Below are positions 44,818-54,060 of a stretch of DNA of 64,000 nucleotides, piece after piece. Origin of the DNA: Chloroflexi bacterium 13_1_40CM_65_17 (lineage in GTDB: Bacteria; Chloroflexota; Dormibacteria; Dormibacterales; Dormibacteraceae); NCBI GenBank assembly GCA_001917815.1, contig MNES01000081.1:1-64000 (forward strand). The letters run 5' to 3'. The position numbers and the translations under genes are program-made. The stretch's first letter is position 1. Each line of letters opens with the position of its first letter. The notes beneath the pieces were generated by a model. That model worked only from the letters and a program-made list of their open reading frames with translations, ran no database searches and was not told where the DNA came from.

Positions 44818-46063
44818 CGGGGACCCGCTCGTCGGCGGCGTGGATGGTCGGCGAAGAGTTGAAGTCTGGCGGGACGTTGAGGGGAAGGAACCCGTAGGTG
44901 CGGATCCCAAGGCGCGCGAAGTGGCGCGCATCGGTGCCGCCGGTGACAAGCGCCGGCACCGGCACGCACCCAGGATCGGCCTCCGCCAGAACGGAGGCGA
45001 AGAGGTCGAACTGAGACAGGTCGATCTCGGGCTGCGCCGGCCCGACCAGCGTCACCTCGATCTCCTGCTCGGATCCGATCACCTCGCGCAGCTCGCGGAG
45101 CATGTCCTCGGGTCCATAACCCGGCAGGAGGCGCCCGTCGAGCTGCACCCGCACCTCGCTTGGGATCACGTTGACCTTCAGCCCTCCGCTCACGATGGTC
45201 GCGTTTACGGTGTTGTGCAGCGATGCATCCAGGCCGCGGCTCAGCGGACCCAGCTCGTTGAGCGCATCGTCGGCTCGAGAGGGATCGAGGAGGGCGGCGA
45301 TGCGGCCCTGCAGCGGCTCGTCGAGGGCGTCCCGAATCGCCTCGAGCTGGTGGCGGACCGGGGTCGTGATGTGCACCGGCAGCCGGCTGCTATCAAGCTT
45401 GGTGAGCAGCTCCCCGAGCTTGGCCATCGCACCTCCGCGGGCGGGGATGGAACCATGGCCGCCAGGTCCGCGCAGCGTGACCACCATCTGGCAGCCGCGC
45501 TTTTCCGAGACCATGATCGGGTAGAACCGCCGGCCGCCAAGATGGAGCGAAACGCCTCCCGATTCGCCGATCGCGTGACGGATGCCGGCGAAAAGCTGAG
45601 GGTGCGATTCGACCAGCCACCTCGCACCGGCCACGCCACCTGCCTCTTCGTCCGCGAGCACGGCCAGCACGAGGTCACCCGGCGCTCCGCCGTGAGCCTG
45701 GGCGCGTAGCAGCGCACCGACCATCATGGCCACACCGCCTTTCATGTCGAGGGCACCGCGTCCCCACAGGTAACCGTCGACGATGTCTCCGCCAAATGGC
45801 TCGTGGCGCCACTTCTGGTTCACCGTGGTCACCACGTCCACGTGGCCTTGCAGAAGCATCGGCGGAGCCTTACCGCGGCCTTTCACTCGAGCCACGAGGT
45901 TGGGCCGGCCTGGCTCGCTCTCGTACCGAGCGCATTCGACGTGCGCGTCGTGCAGCAAGCGCTCGATCAGCTCGACTGCGATGTGCTCCTCGCCCGGCGG
46001 GTTCGTGGTGTCGAGCCGGATGAGGTTGCGGGTCAGCTCGACCACGAACGGCAGGGCGGCCAT
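44756..46063 (-). CDS. M20-family metallopeptidase (ArgE/DapE/CPG2-like)
   Basis: Zinc exopeptidase or deacylase. Metal ligands: His74 and Asp76 (QGHVDVV), Asp in GRGALDMKGG, Glu-Glu in LADEEAGG, and a final His in TGGTDARHF...FNSSPTIHAADE. The dimerisation lid domain (GPGGHGSIPARGG) is present. 435 aa is typical of M20A proteins annotated as acetylornithine deacetylase/succinyl-diaminopimelate desuccinylase; the exact substrate is uncertain. It is 10 bases from the recG 3' end. Confidence 0.92.
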   Translation of the reverse strand: MAALPFVVELTRNLIRLDTTNPPGEEHIAVELIERLLHDAHVECARYESEPGRPNLVARVKGRGKAPPMLLQGHVDVVTTVNQKWRHEPFGGDIVDGYLWGRGALDMKGGVAMMVGALLRAQAHGGAPGDLVLAVLADEEAGGVAGARWLVESHPQLFAGIRHAIGESGGVSLHLGGRRFYPIMVSEKRGCQMVVTLRGPGGHGSIPARGGAMAKLGELLTKLDSSRLPVHITTPVRHQLEAIRDALDEPLQGRIAALLDPSRADDALNELGPLSRGLDASLHNTVNATIVSGGLKVNVIPSEVRVQLDGRLLPGYGPEDMLRELREVIGSEQEIEVTLVGPAQPEIDLSQFDLFASVLAEADPGCVPVPALVTGGTDARHFARLGIRTYGFLPLNVPPDFNSSPTIHAADERVPVSALEFGAECVYEAVMRYRG

Positions 46064-46073
46064 CGGCAGCAGG

Positions 46074-48170
46074 CTAGCTGATCGACGTCAACTCGAGGCG
46101 GCGGATGACCGCCGCCTTGAGGAGCGGATGTTGATCGAATCCCGGATCGGCCTCGCGCACCCGCTCCACCTCGGCACGGATCTCGTCGATGAGCGACGGC
46201 TGTTTCAGGGCGTGCATCGCCTCGTCCGACATTCCATGCTGCCGGGCGCCCAGCAGCTCCCCCATCCCCCGAATCCTCATGTCCTCTTCGGCGAGCTTGA
46301 ATCCATCGCGGATTCGCGTGACCAGGTTCAGCCGTTCGAGGCTCGCTTCCGACGGGTCGTCGGCGAGCAGCAGGCAGTAGCTGACCGCCGCACCCCGACC
46401 GACGCGGCCGCGGAACTGGTGCAGCTGCGCGAGGCCGAAGCGATCAGCGCCTTCCACCATCATCACGCTGGCGTTGGGGACGTCGACGCCGACCTCGACC
46501 ACAGCTGTGGCCACCAGGACCTGTATCTCGCCGTCGACGAAGCGCTTCATCACGCCGTCCTTGTCTTTGAGACGCCCATGGATCAGGTCGAGTCTCAGAT
46601 CGGGGAAAACGTCTCTGCGCAGCCTTTCGAACTCTGCGGTCGCGGAACGCGCGATCACCTTCTCCGATTCCTCGATGAGCGGGCATATCACGAACGCCTG
46701 GCGGCCGAGCCGCACCTGCGTGCGCACCAGGTCGTACGCGCGCGAGCGCTCGTCCGGCGGCACCACCTCAGTCTCGACGGCCGTTCGGCCGGGCGGAAGC
46801 TCGTCGATGACTGAGAGCGACATCTCCCCAAACTGTGCGAGGGCGAGAGTCCGCGGGATGGGCGTGGCGGTCATGGCCAGGAAATGAGGCCGGCCCCTCC
46901 CTTTCCCGCGCAGAAGCTCGCGCTGCCGCGTGCCGAACCGGTGCTGCTCATCGACGACAGCAAGGCCGAGATCCGCGAACTCGACCTCCTCCTCTATCAA
47001 AGCGTGCGTCCCGACCACGAGCGCGCAGTGCCCGCTTGCGGCCGCCGCCCGGACACGCCGCCTCTCCGCTGCGCTCTGGCCGCTGACCAGCAGCTCGACC
47101 GTAAGCCCGGGAAAGCTCTCCTCGAGATACGCGCGAAACTTGTGCAGGTGCTGGCGGGCTAGGATCTCCGTCGGCGCCATCACCACCGACTGAAGGCCCG
47201 CCGCGTGAGCCATCGCCGCGCACGCGGCCGCGACCGCCGTCTTGCCGGACCCGACATCGCCGTTCAGCAGCCGGTTCATCGGCGTCGGCCTGTCCATGTC
47301 CTTGAACGCCTCCCACGTCGACCGGCGCTGGGCGGTGGTGAGCTCGAAACCAAGTCCGGCCTTGAAGGCGTCGATCACCTCCTGCCGGTATGGGATCGGG
47401 ACCGCAGGCTCGGCGCCCAGGCTCGCCCGCATCAACGCAAAGGCGGCTTGAAGCTCGAACAGCTCCGCAAACCCCATGCGCCTCCGGGCTTCCGACCACT
47501 CGCCCTGCGTTTCCGGCTTATGGCCGAGCCTGACCGCCTCGGCGAGCGGCAGAAGGCGGTGGCGCTCGCGTACATCCTCGGGCAGCTCGTCCTCCAAACG
47601 GTCCGCCAGCGGCAGTGCCGCGTCGACCCAGCCGGCGACCTTCTTGGAGGTGAGGCCTTTGACCAGGTGATACTTGGGCATGAGGCCGCCGATGAATTTC
47701 GGTCCGGAGCCTCCCCCGCCGTCGAGGCGTTCGTGGTGCGGGTTGCGCATCTCGAGCCGGCCGTAGCGGCCGGCCTTGACCGTGCCGGCAACGGCCACTC
47801 GATCGCCAGTGTGCAGCTGGTTCGCGACCCATGGCTGGTTGAACCAGACGAGGTTCAGAACGTCGTCGGCCGCGTCGGCGAGCGTGGCCTGGGTGAGCTT
47901 GAGCCGTTTGTACCTCGAGATTTTGGGCGAGATCTGGCGGATGGTGCCCACCACGGTGGCCAGCGATCCGTCAGCCAGCTCCGCGACGGGCTTGGGATCG
48001 CCGAACTCCTCCCACCCAAACGGCAGCTGGAGCAGGAGATCGCGCACAGTGCGCACGCCAAGCGCGACGAGGCGCTTCTGATCGGCGGGTTTCACCTTCG
48101 GCAGGGATGCGACCGGCGACTCGAGCGTCATCCGGGGATTGAGAACGACCACCCAGCCAAAATAGGGCAC
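46074..48170 (-). CDS. recG: ATP-dependent DNA helicase RecG
   Basis: Branch-migration helicase that reverses stalled forks. The wedge/OB domain (residues 60-160), SF2 helicase motifs GDVGSGKTAVA, MAPTEILARQH, DEQHRFGTRQR, TATPIPRTLAL, and the TRG-like region near QFRGRVGRG are all present. 698 aa is typical. The GTG at 48170 gives the longest frame; an ATG at 48131 (MTLESPVASLP) is equally plausible. recG following asp23-fakA and preceding coaD-rsmD fits the Gram-positive arrangement. Confidence 0.96.
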   Translation of the reverse strand: MPYFGWVVVLNPRMTLESPVASLPKVKPADQKRLVALGVRTVRDLLLQLPFGWEEFGDPKPVAELADGSLATVVGTIRQISPKISRYKRLKLTQATLADAADDVLNLVWFNQPWVANQLHTGDRVAVAGTVKAGRYGRLEMRNPHHERLDGGGGSGPKFIGGLMPKYHLVKGLTSKKVAGWVDAALPLADRLEDELPEDVRERHRLLPLAEAVRLGHKPETQGEWSEARRRMGFAELFELQAAFALMRASLGAEPAVPIPYRQEVIDAFKAGLGFELTTAQRRSTWEAFKDMDRPTPMNRLLNGDVGSGKTAVAAACAAMAHAAGLQSVVMAPTEILARQHLHKFRAYLEESFPGLTVELLVSGQSAAERRRVRAAAASGHCALVVGTHALIEEEVEFADLGLAVVDEQHRFGTRQRELLRGKGRGRPHFLAMTATPIPRTLALAQFGEMSLSVIDELPPGRTAVETEVVPPDERSRAYDLVRTQVRLGRQAFVICPLIEESEKVIARSATAEFERLRRDVFPDLRLDLIHGRLKDKDGVMKRFVDGEIQVLVATAVVEVGVDVPNASVMMVEGADRFGLAQLHQFRGRVGRGAAVSYCLLLADDPSEASLERLNLVTRIRDGFKLAEEDMRIRGMGELLGARQHGMSDEAMHALKQPSLIDEIRAEVERVREADPGFDQHPLLKAAVIRRLELTSIS

Positions 48171-48202
48171 CTCGAGGAGGACACGCGTTAGAGTCGAGGA
48201 TC

Positions 48203-49174
48203 GTGAACGAGGAACCTGACGAGTCGGCGCCCGAGGAAAACCCTCCAGCGGCGCCGGCTCCGGACTACCCGGCGCCGCCGGCTGATTCCCCTCCGCCAGC
48301 TGCTGCCGCCCGCCCTCCGCGCAACATGCTCCCGATCATCGCGGCCGGAGTGGTGGTCGCCGTGCTCGCGGTCGCGGTCATCGGCTATGCCGCAGCCGGC
48401 ATCGCGTTCGCCTCGAGCCGGATCGCCGGCACCAGGACGACGTACAACGCCGTGGTCGCGCACCAGAACACCATCACCGACGAGTTCAACGCTTTTGACA
48501 ACAACCTCACGGGAGTGAACCTGACCAGCGCCACCGCGACACAGTTGAAACAGAGCCGCGCCGCTTACGACACTCTGGTGAGCCAATCTCGAGCCGCGCA
48601 GCCGACGATCGCCGCCGACGATGCATCGCTCGCCTCTGCCCAGGCGCGACTCAACGACAACTCGTGGCTGACGCTCTTCAGCCGATCGAGCCTGAACAAT
48701 GCGTCGGCGAAGATGGGCCACGAGCGCAAGGCGCTGGCGGCCGCGAAGGCGATCACCGGAGACTTGATCCAGCTCGGCACCTTTTACCAGGCCTTCTACG
48801 ACTCGCTGATCGACCTCGACACTCTCAGCACCAAAGCACAGGCCACCGACTTCACCGGAGCGGCGGCTGCCATCACGACGCTCAAGGCCGACATTGCCAA
48901 ATCGATTCAACTCTCGAGTGCGCCCGGCCTGCCGCCCGAGATGAAGCTGTTCTTGACCGATTTTCAGACCCTGGCGGTGGATTTCGGGAAGCTTCTGGAT
49001 GCGGCCATCGCCGGTGACTCGAATGGCGCGTCTGCCGACCTGAAGGCCGTGGACGCCGACATCACGAAGATCGGGTCGTATGACACCGACAAGATGAGCA
49101 GCGAGATCAAGGCCTTCTATCAGCCTTTGATAGACACGTTCAACTCGGAAATCGCCAAAGCCAATAAGGCGTAG
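48203..49174 (+). CDS. Uncharacterised single-pass membrane protein, paralogue 1
   Basis: I do not recognise the family. Residues 1-40 are a Pro/Ala/Glu-rich cytoplasmic-like tail. Residues 43-70 are one transmembrane segment. The remaining 250 residues are predicted helical, extracytoplasmic and Cys-free. The next gene encodes a paralogue sharing GYxxAGxAxxSSRI just after the membrane segment, a TIAxDDAxLxxAxxRL helix, DxxWLTxxS, LIDxDT and SAPGLPxE. The function may be envelope-associated, but nothing indicates a specific one. It is transcribed divergently from recG with 32 bases between. Confidence 0.85.
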   Translation: MNEEPDESAPEENPPAAPAPDYPAPPADSPPPAAAARPPRNMLPIIAAGVVVAVLAVAVIGYAAAGIAFASSRIAGTRTTYNAVVAHQNTITDEFNAFDNNLTGVNLTSATATQLKQSRAAYDTLVSQSRAAQPTIAADDASLASAQARLNDNSWLTLFSRSSLNNASAKMGHERKALAAAKAITGDLIQLGTFYQAFYDSLIDLDTLSTKAQATDFTGAAAAITTLKADIAKSIQLSSAPGLPPEMKLFLTDFQTLAVDFGKLLDAAIAGDSNGASADLKAVDADITKIGSYDTDKMSSEIKAFYQPLIDTFNSEIAKANKA

Positions 49175-49207
49175 GGGCTGCGTCCAGGCGAGAGTAGATT
49201 CTTTCCA

Positions 49208-50158
49208 ATGGAGGTCCCGCCGAGCTACCCGCCGCCACCTGATCAGCCACCCACAGGCTTCGAGCCTGTGCCCGCGATCGATTCACCCGCGCAGCTTCAA
49301 GGCCAGTACCGGGTGTCGCGCAACTTGTGGCTCGTCATCTCGGCGGTTGTCGTCGTCGTCACGTTGCTCGTCGGGGCCATTGGATACATCTTCGCCGGAT
49401 ACGCGTACACGTCGAGCCGTATCTCGAACGCAGCGGGCGCGGTCAGCGCCGTCAATTCGCACCGCAGCCTTGTGAATACGACGTTCGCCCTTCTCGACGA
49501 ACAAGTGGCGTCCCTCGAGACGATGACGGACAACAAGCTCGCAAAGTCGACCTCGGGCAAGATCGTCGCGGAGTCTCAGACCATGAGCACGACCATCGCC
49601 GGCGACGATGATGCGCTGGTGACGGCCCGCTCCCGCTTGCATGACCAGCAATGGTTGACGCGAATCAGCACAGGGCGTCTGACAGCAGAGGCCGGGCGCA
49701 TCGATCGCGCGCGCGAGGCGGTTGCCACCGCACGCTCGGCCGCCCGCGACTACGTGCAGTTCGGCGGGTTCCTCCAGGTCTATTACCAGGCCCTGATCGA
49801 CTGGGACACGATGGTCGCCGATGCCAACATCAACGACTTCGTCGGAACCACGGGCGCTGACAGTGCGCTGCAGGCTGATGCCGCGGCGGCGCTCGGTGTG
49901 TCGAATGCTCCCGGGCTGCCAAAGGAGTTTCACGACTACCTGATCGCTTTGCAGGTCTATGCCGCTGATGTGGCCAGGCTGCTGAACGCCATCAGCACCC
50001 GCGATCAGGCTGCGCTCGATACCGCCAACAAGCTCGTCCTGGCGGACGTCGCCACGCTGAACGCCGTCGACTTCACGGCGACCACCGCCAAGATCAGGTC
50101 CTACTACCAACGCTATCGGGACGATTTCAACGCGCAGATGGACAAAGCCGCCGCGTGA
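49208..50158 (+). CDS. Uncharacterised single-pass membrane protein, paralogue 2
   Basis: Tandem paralogue of the preceding gene: a Pro-rich N-terminus (MEVPPSYPPPPDQPPTGF), one transmembrane segment at about residues 40-65, and a helical extracytoplasmic domain with TIAGDDDALVTARSRLHDQQWLT, LIDWDT and SNAPGLPKEF. Identity is moderate, so the duplication is not recent. It overlaps the DUF2236 gene by four bases (GTGA), suggesting one transcription unit of three genes. No known domain is apparent. Confidence 0.85.
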   Translation: MEVPPSYPPPPDQPPTGFEPVPAIDSPAQLQGQYRVSRNLWLVISAVVVVVTLLVGAIGYIFAGYAYTSSRISNAAGAVSAVNSHRSLVNTTFALLDEQVASLETMTDNKLAKSTSGKIVAESQTMSTTIAGDDDALVTARSRLHDQQWLTRISTGRLTAEAGRIDRAREAVATARSAARDYVQFGGFLQVYYQALIDWDTMVADANINDFVGTTGADSALQADAAAALGVSNAPGLPKEFHDYLIALQVYAADVARLLNAISTRDQAALDTANKLVLADVATLNAVDFTATTAKIRSYYQRYRDDFNAQMDKAAA

Positions 50159-50928
50159 CGGGTATTTACACCGAAGACTCCATAACCAGGCGCATCAATC
50201 GCGAGAACATCCTGCTGCTGGGCGGCGGGCGAGCGCTGCTGATGCAGCTGGCGCACCCGAAGGTCGCGGCGGGTGTCGACGATCATTCGGACTTCCGCCG
50301 GCATCCCATTCGGCGTCTTCGCCGGACTGTGCACATGACGATGGCGATCGTTTTCGGAGAACGTGAGACCGCGCTGGCCGCGGCCCGAGCCGTCAACCAG
50401 GTCCATGCTCGTATCCGGGGTGAGGACTATCGCGCGCTGGATCCCGACCTTCTGCTCTGGGTCCATGCAACCCTCGTCGATTCAGCGCTCGTGACCTACG
50501 AGACATTCGTCCAGGGCCTGACCGCCTCGGACCGTGAGGACTTCTATCAGGAGTCGAAGCTGCTCGGCGAGCTTCTCGGCATCCCCCGAGATCGGTTCCC
50601 AGGGACCCTTTCGGATTTCGAACGGTACGTCCAGGGCATGATCCACGGCGGAGAGGTGCGCGTCTCGCCGCGGGCGAAGGAGCTGGCGCGGCTGGTGCTG
50701 AGGCCGCGACTGCGGCTGGTGCCTGGGCCCGTGATGGTTCCTTTCGAGGTGGTGACCACGGGGTTGCTCCCAATCCAACTACGTGATGACTATGGGCTGG
50801 CGTGGGGCCGCCGGCAGCAACAGGCGTTCAGGCTCGCGGTGGCCGCCGTGCCGCGGATCGTGGCCTTGACCCCGCCCGTGATCCGAGTCTGGCCGCTTCC
50901 CGGCCGCTCGGTCCCGCTTCCCGGCTGA
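50155..50928 (+). CDS. DUF2236/oxygenase MpaB-family protein
   Basis: All-alpha protein of the MpaB/DUF2236 family, some members of which are heme oxygenases (including latex-clearing proteins). Conserved features are NILLLGGGRALLMQLAHPKVAAGV, WVHATLVDSALVTYE and GIPRDRFP. 257 aa is typical. The His in AHPKV and in VHATL are the probable heme ligands by family knowledge. GTG start overlapping paralogue 2. Confidence 0.88.
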   Translation: MTGIYTEDSITRRINRENILLLGGGRALLMQLAHPKVAAGVDDHSDFRRHPIRRLRRTVHMTMAIVFGERETALAAARAVNQVHARIRGEDYRALDPDLLLWVHATLVDSALVTYETFVQGLTASDREDFYQESKLLGELLGIPRDRFPGTLSDFERYVQGMIHGGEVRVSPRAKELARLVLRPRLRLVPGPVMVPFEVVTTGLLPIQLRDDYGLAWGRRQQQAFRLAVAAVPRIVALTPPVIRVWPLPGRSVPLPG

Positions 50929-50931
50929 GAG

Positions 50932-51765
50932 CTACTTCTTGATGTAGACGAGGCCCAGGGCTTTCGGCCCGGTGTGCGTGCCGAGCACGCACCCGATCTT
51001 GCCGATCGCGACATCCTGGCCCGGCAGTTCGATGCGAAGGTTCGCGGCCATCGCTTCTGCCTCGTCGGGCGCCTGCGCGTGCATGACTGCTACGTGCTGC
51101 ACTGGAAGGTCGCCGCGAAAGTAATGCACCATCCGGGGAATCGCCCGCGACCGCGTTCGCACGCGATCGACCGGCTTGATCTCGCGATCTTCCACCAGCA
51201 GCAGAGGTTTGAGATCGAGGATAGTTCCGAGCATCGCCTGCGCCCGGCTGAGACGGCCACCCATCTCGAGATAGCGAAGCGTGTCCAGCAGGGCCAGGAC
51301 GCGGCATTTGGGCACCCGCTCCTCGACCGCGGCGGTGGCCGCATCGAGCGTTTCACACTCGGCCGCAACCCTGCAGAGAAACGCGATCGGCATCGTCACG
51401 ATCTGGGAGTCGATGACGGTGACCTTGAAGCCCTCCACCGCCTGAGCGCCGACCCGCGCGGCCTCTACCGTCGCCGAGAGCTGTGCCCCAAGGTGGATGG
51501 AGATGCATCCTTCGTAGTCCTGCGCCAATCGCCTGTACACATCCGCGAACTCACCTGGTGATGGAGCCGACGTGGTCGGCAGCTTGGTCGAGGTACCGAG
51601 CCTGCGGAAGAACTCGTCGTCGGTCATGTCGACCCGATCCCGAAACGTCTCGGTACCGAAGATGACCTTCAGCGGAACGACAGAGATCTCATAAAGCTCG
51701 CGCCACTCATCAGGGAGGTCGGCGGTGGAGTCGGTGACCACCGCGAACCGGCGCTTCGCGCTCAC
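50932..51765 (-). CDS. DegV/FakB fatty-acid-binding protein
   Basis: DegV-fold protein; in Firmicutes DegV relatives (FakB) present fatty acids to the kinase FakA. VVTDSTADLP opens the protein; TSAPSPGEF, ISIHLGAQLSATVEAA and GTHTGPKALGL are the usual ligand-cradle motifs. 277 aa is typical. It sits 9 bases downstream of the fakA-like gene, strongly supporting a Fak system for incorporating exogenous or recycled fatty acids. It meets the DUF2236 gene tail to tail. Confidence 0.94.
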   Translation of the reverse strand: MSAKRRFAVVTDSTADLPDEWRELYEISVVPLKVIFGTETFRDRVDMTDDEFFRRLGTSTKLPTTSAPSPGEFADVYRRLAQDYEGCISIHLGAQLSATVEAARVGAQAVEGFKVTVIDSQIVTMPIAFLCRVAAECETLDAATAAVEERVPKCRVLALLDTLRYLEMGGRLSRAQAMLGTILDLKPLLLVEDREIKPVDRVRTRSRAIPRMVHYFRGDLPVQHVAVMHAQAPDEAEAMAANLRIELPGQDVAIGKIGCVLGTHTGPKALGLVYIKK

Positions 51766-51774
51766 CAGGTCGGG

Positions 51775-53403
51775 TTATTCGACAGAGAGGATGAAGGGGT
51801 AGTGCTGTTGGCCGCCCTGTTGGATTTCGACCTCGAGACCGGGAAAGTTGGACCTGATCGCCGACTCGAGGTTTGCCAGCTCGTCATCGCTTGCGCCCTG
51901 GCCCCGGTACACGGTGACGAGCTCGTATGCATCCGGTCCCAGCTTGCCCAGGGCTTTGTTGACGACCTCCGCATAGTCGGTCCCCGCGAACTCGAGACGG
52001 TTGTTGATGAGCCCGATCACGTCTCCCTTCTTCACTTTCAGTCCGTTGGAACGCGTGTCGCGGACCGCGTGGGTGACCTCGATGGTCTGCACTCGCGCGG
52101 CCTCGTCTTTCATGGCTGCCATGTTGGCGGCCCCGCTGCGCTCCGGCCGGAAGGCGACGACCGCCGCCACTCCCTGCGGGACGCTGTGGGTCTCGATCAC
52201 GTGGACCTTCTTCTTGGTAAGGCCGCGGACCTGGCTCGCGGCGAGGATGACATTGCCGTTGTTGGGCAGGAGGATGACCTCGTCGTAGGGCACGCCATCG
52301 ACGGCGGTAAGCATGTCCTGTGTGCTGGGGTTCATGGTCTGTCCGCCCTCGACGATCGCGTCGACGCCGAGCCCACGAAAGATGTCGACCAACCCGCTGC
52401 CGGCGACGACGGCCACCAGGCCGACCCCGTTGGCGCGCGGCGGCCTGCCGGCGGCAGCTTCGCTGTCGAGGATTCGCTTGTGCTGCGTGTCCATGTCCCC
52501 GACGTTGAGCTTCAGCAGCTTCCCAAAATGGCCGGCCTTGGTGATGACGGCCGTCGGGTCGTCTGTATGGACGTGCACCTTGACCAGCTCGGGTTCGCCG
52601 ACCACCAGGACGGAGTTGCCCATCGCCTCGATCTCGCCGCGTATCACGTCCACGTCGAGGTCTTCGCCTTCGATCAGGAACTCCGTGCAGTACCCCCAGC
52701 CGCCTTCTGGAAGGTCGAGCACGACCTGCGCGGCCTTTGGTTTCGCGGCGGTCGTGTCGACGTGGAACGACTCCGCCTCTTCGACTGTTTTCAGCATGCC
52801 TTCGAGGATGAGCTGCAGCCCGAACCCACCCGCATCCACAACGCCGGCTTCGCGCAGGATCTGGAGCTGGCTCGGCGTTTTCAGCACCGCCGCCTTCGCA
52901 CCCGAGGCCGCGGCCGCGATTACGCCGGGAACGGAGGCGTCGGAATCGCCGGCCGCGCTGGCGGCTGCTCGCCCGGCTTCTCTCGCCACCGTCAGGATCG
53001 TGCCTTCGGTGGGCTTGTTGACCGCCCGGTACGCCGCGTTGGCGGCTTCCTCAAACGCGACCGCGAGCTCTCGCGGAGTCAGCGAGCTCTTGCCCTCGAC
53101 CGCCCGCGCGAATCCGCGAAAGATCTGAGACAGGATCACGCCCGAGTTTCCGCGCGCTCCCATCAGGCTGCCGTGCGACGCGAGCTTGGCGATCTTGCTG
53201 ACCTCGGCCGCGTTCGACTCCTTGATGTCTTCGACCGCCGACTGGAGTGTGAGCAGCATATTGGTGCCCGTGTCCCCGTCGGGAACCGGGAACACGTTGA
53301 GACGGTTGACTTCCTCATGGTTGGCCGCCAGCCAGGTGAGGCTGCCGAGCAGCGCCTGCTTGAAGAGAGGCCCGTCTACCCCGGCCGGCCTACGTGAGGC
53401 CAT
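51775..53403 (-). CDS. fakA: FakA-like fatty-acid kinase (DAK2/DhaL-YloV family)
   Basis: Phosphorylates fatty acids bound to FakB. The N-terminal DhaL-type nucleotide domain has VNRLNVFPVPDGDTGTNML, SHGSLMGARGNSGVILSQ and GTILTVARE. A middle domain (residues 215-330, GGWGYCTEFLIEG, VHVHTDDP) and C-terminal DegV-like domain (QTMNPSTQDMLTAV, LPNNGNVILAA) follow. 542 aa matches FakA. Gene order asp23-fakA-degV is the conserved arrangement. Confidence 0.95.
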   Translation of the reverse strand: MASRRPAGVDGPLFKQALLGSLTWLAANHEEVNRLNVFPVPDGDTGTNMLLTLQSAVEDIKESNAAEVSKIAKLASHGSLMGARGNSGVILSQIFRGFARAVEGKSSLTPRELAVAFEEAANAAYRAVNKPTEGTILTVAREAGRAAASAAGDSDASVPGVIAAAASGAKAAVLKTPSQLQILREAGVVDAGGFGLQLILEGMLKTVEEAESFHVDTTAAKPKAAQVVLDLPEGGWGYCTEFLIEGEDLDVDVIRGEIEAMGNSVLVVGEPELVKVHVHTDDPTAVITKAGHFGKLLKLNVGDMDTQHKRILDSEAAAGRPPRANGVGLVAVVAGSGLVDIFRGLGVDAIVEGGQTMNPSTQDMLTAVDGVPYDEVILLPNNGNVILAASQVRGLTKKKVHVIETHSVPQGVAAVVAFRPERSGAANMAAMKDEAARVQTIEVTHAVRDTRSNGLKVKKGDVIGLINNRLEFAGTDYAEVVNKALGKLGPDAYELVTVYRGQGASDDELANLESAIRSNFPGLEVEIQQGGQQHYPFILSVE

Positions 53404-53406
53404 GGT

Positions 53407-53796
53407 TCAGCGCCGCTCTTCCTTGACGCCCTGGACGTTGACGTTGACTTCCGCCACGGGTACGTTCACCGCCCGTTCGACTTCGAATTTCACGGTCTCC
53501 TGGAGGTTGTGGGCCACCTCGGAGATCCGCATGCCGTACTGCACGATCACATAGAGGTCGATGGCCAGCCCGCTCTCGACCTCCACAACCTCAACTCCGC
53601 GATCCACGTTCTCGCGCCGCAGCAGCTCCGCCACCCCGTCGCGGAGACCCCTGGTGGCCATACCGCTGACTCCATAGCAGCTCAAAGCGGCATGCCCTGC
53701 GATGGCCGCGACCGCGGACGGAAAGACTTCGATGCGGCCCCAGCGCTGAGCCTGTCCGAGCGCCGTCGGGATTTTCGAGGCCATGCGAGAGCCCAT
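53407..53796 (-). CDS. Asp23/YloU-family envelope stress protein
   Basis: Small alpha/beta protein of the Asp23/Gls24 family: GRIEVFPSAVAAIAGHAALSCYGVSGMA, then DLYVIVQYGMRISEVAHNLQETVKFEVE and VNVNVQGV. Family members associate with membranes and cell-wall stress. The ATG at 53796 is chosen; an ATG four codons further in also fits, and no strong Shine-Dalgarno is seen for either. It is divergent from rpmB as in Bacillus. Confidence 0.92.
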   Translation of the reverse strand: MGSRMASKIPTALGQAQRWGRIEVFPSAVAAIAGHAALSCYGVSGMATRGLRDGVAELLRRENVDRGVEVVEVESGLAIDLYVIVQYGMRISEVAHNLQETVKFEVERAVNVPVAEVNVNVQGVKEERR

Positions 53797-53798
53797 GG

Positions 53799-53804
53799 TA
53801 CAAT
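53799..53804 (+). promoter_or_regulatory. Candidate -10 element for rpmB
   Basis: TACAAT lies on the plus strand 77 bases upstream of the rpmB ATG, immediately beside the divergent Asp23 start. No convincing -35 partner is seen, so this is tentative. Confidence 0.25.
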
Positions 53805-53880
53805 TCAGAAACGCCCTGGTGAGCTCGGCGAAACCCCGGCGTCCCTCGATCGACCAAATTTCCCCCTCTGAAGGTGACTC

Positions 53881-54060
53881 ATGGCCAAACGCTGCGCGAT
53901 TTGCGGCAAAGAGCCGCAGTTCGGACACCACGTCAGTCATGCCAAGAACCGGGTCAACCGGAGGTTTGAGCCCAATTTGCAGATGGGCCGCGTGACGGTG
54001 GCCGGCCGCTCGTTCCGCGCGCGTGTCTGCACCCGCTGCCTGCGCACGTACTCCGCCTGA
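53881..54060 (+). CDS. rpmB: 50S ribosomal protein L28 (bL28)
   Basis: A 59-residue protein beginning MAKRCAICGKEPQFGHHVSH, with NRVNRRFEPNLQ and RVCTRCLR. Cys pairs 5/8 and 50/53 form a zinc ribbon, so it is the C+ type. Divergent from asp23 as in B. subtilis. Its TGA stop overlaps the possible CTG start of the next small gene. Confidence 0.97.
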   Translation: MAKRCAICGKEPQFGHHVSHAKNRVNRRFEPNLQMGRVTVAGRSFRARVCTRCLRTYSA

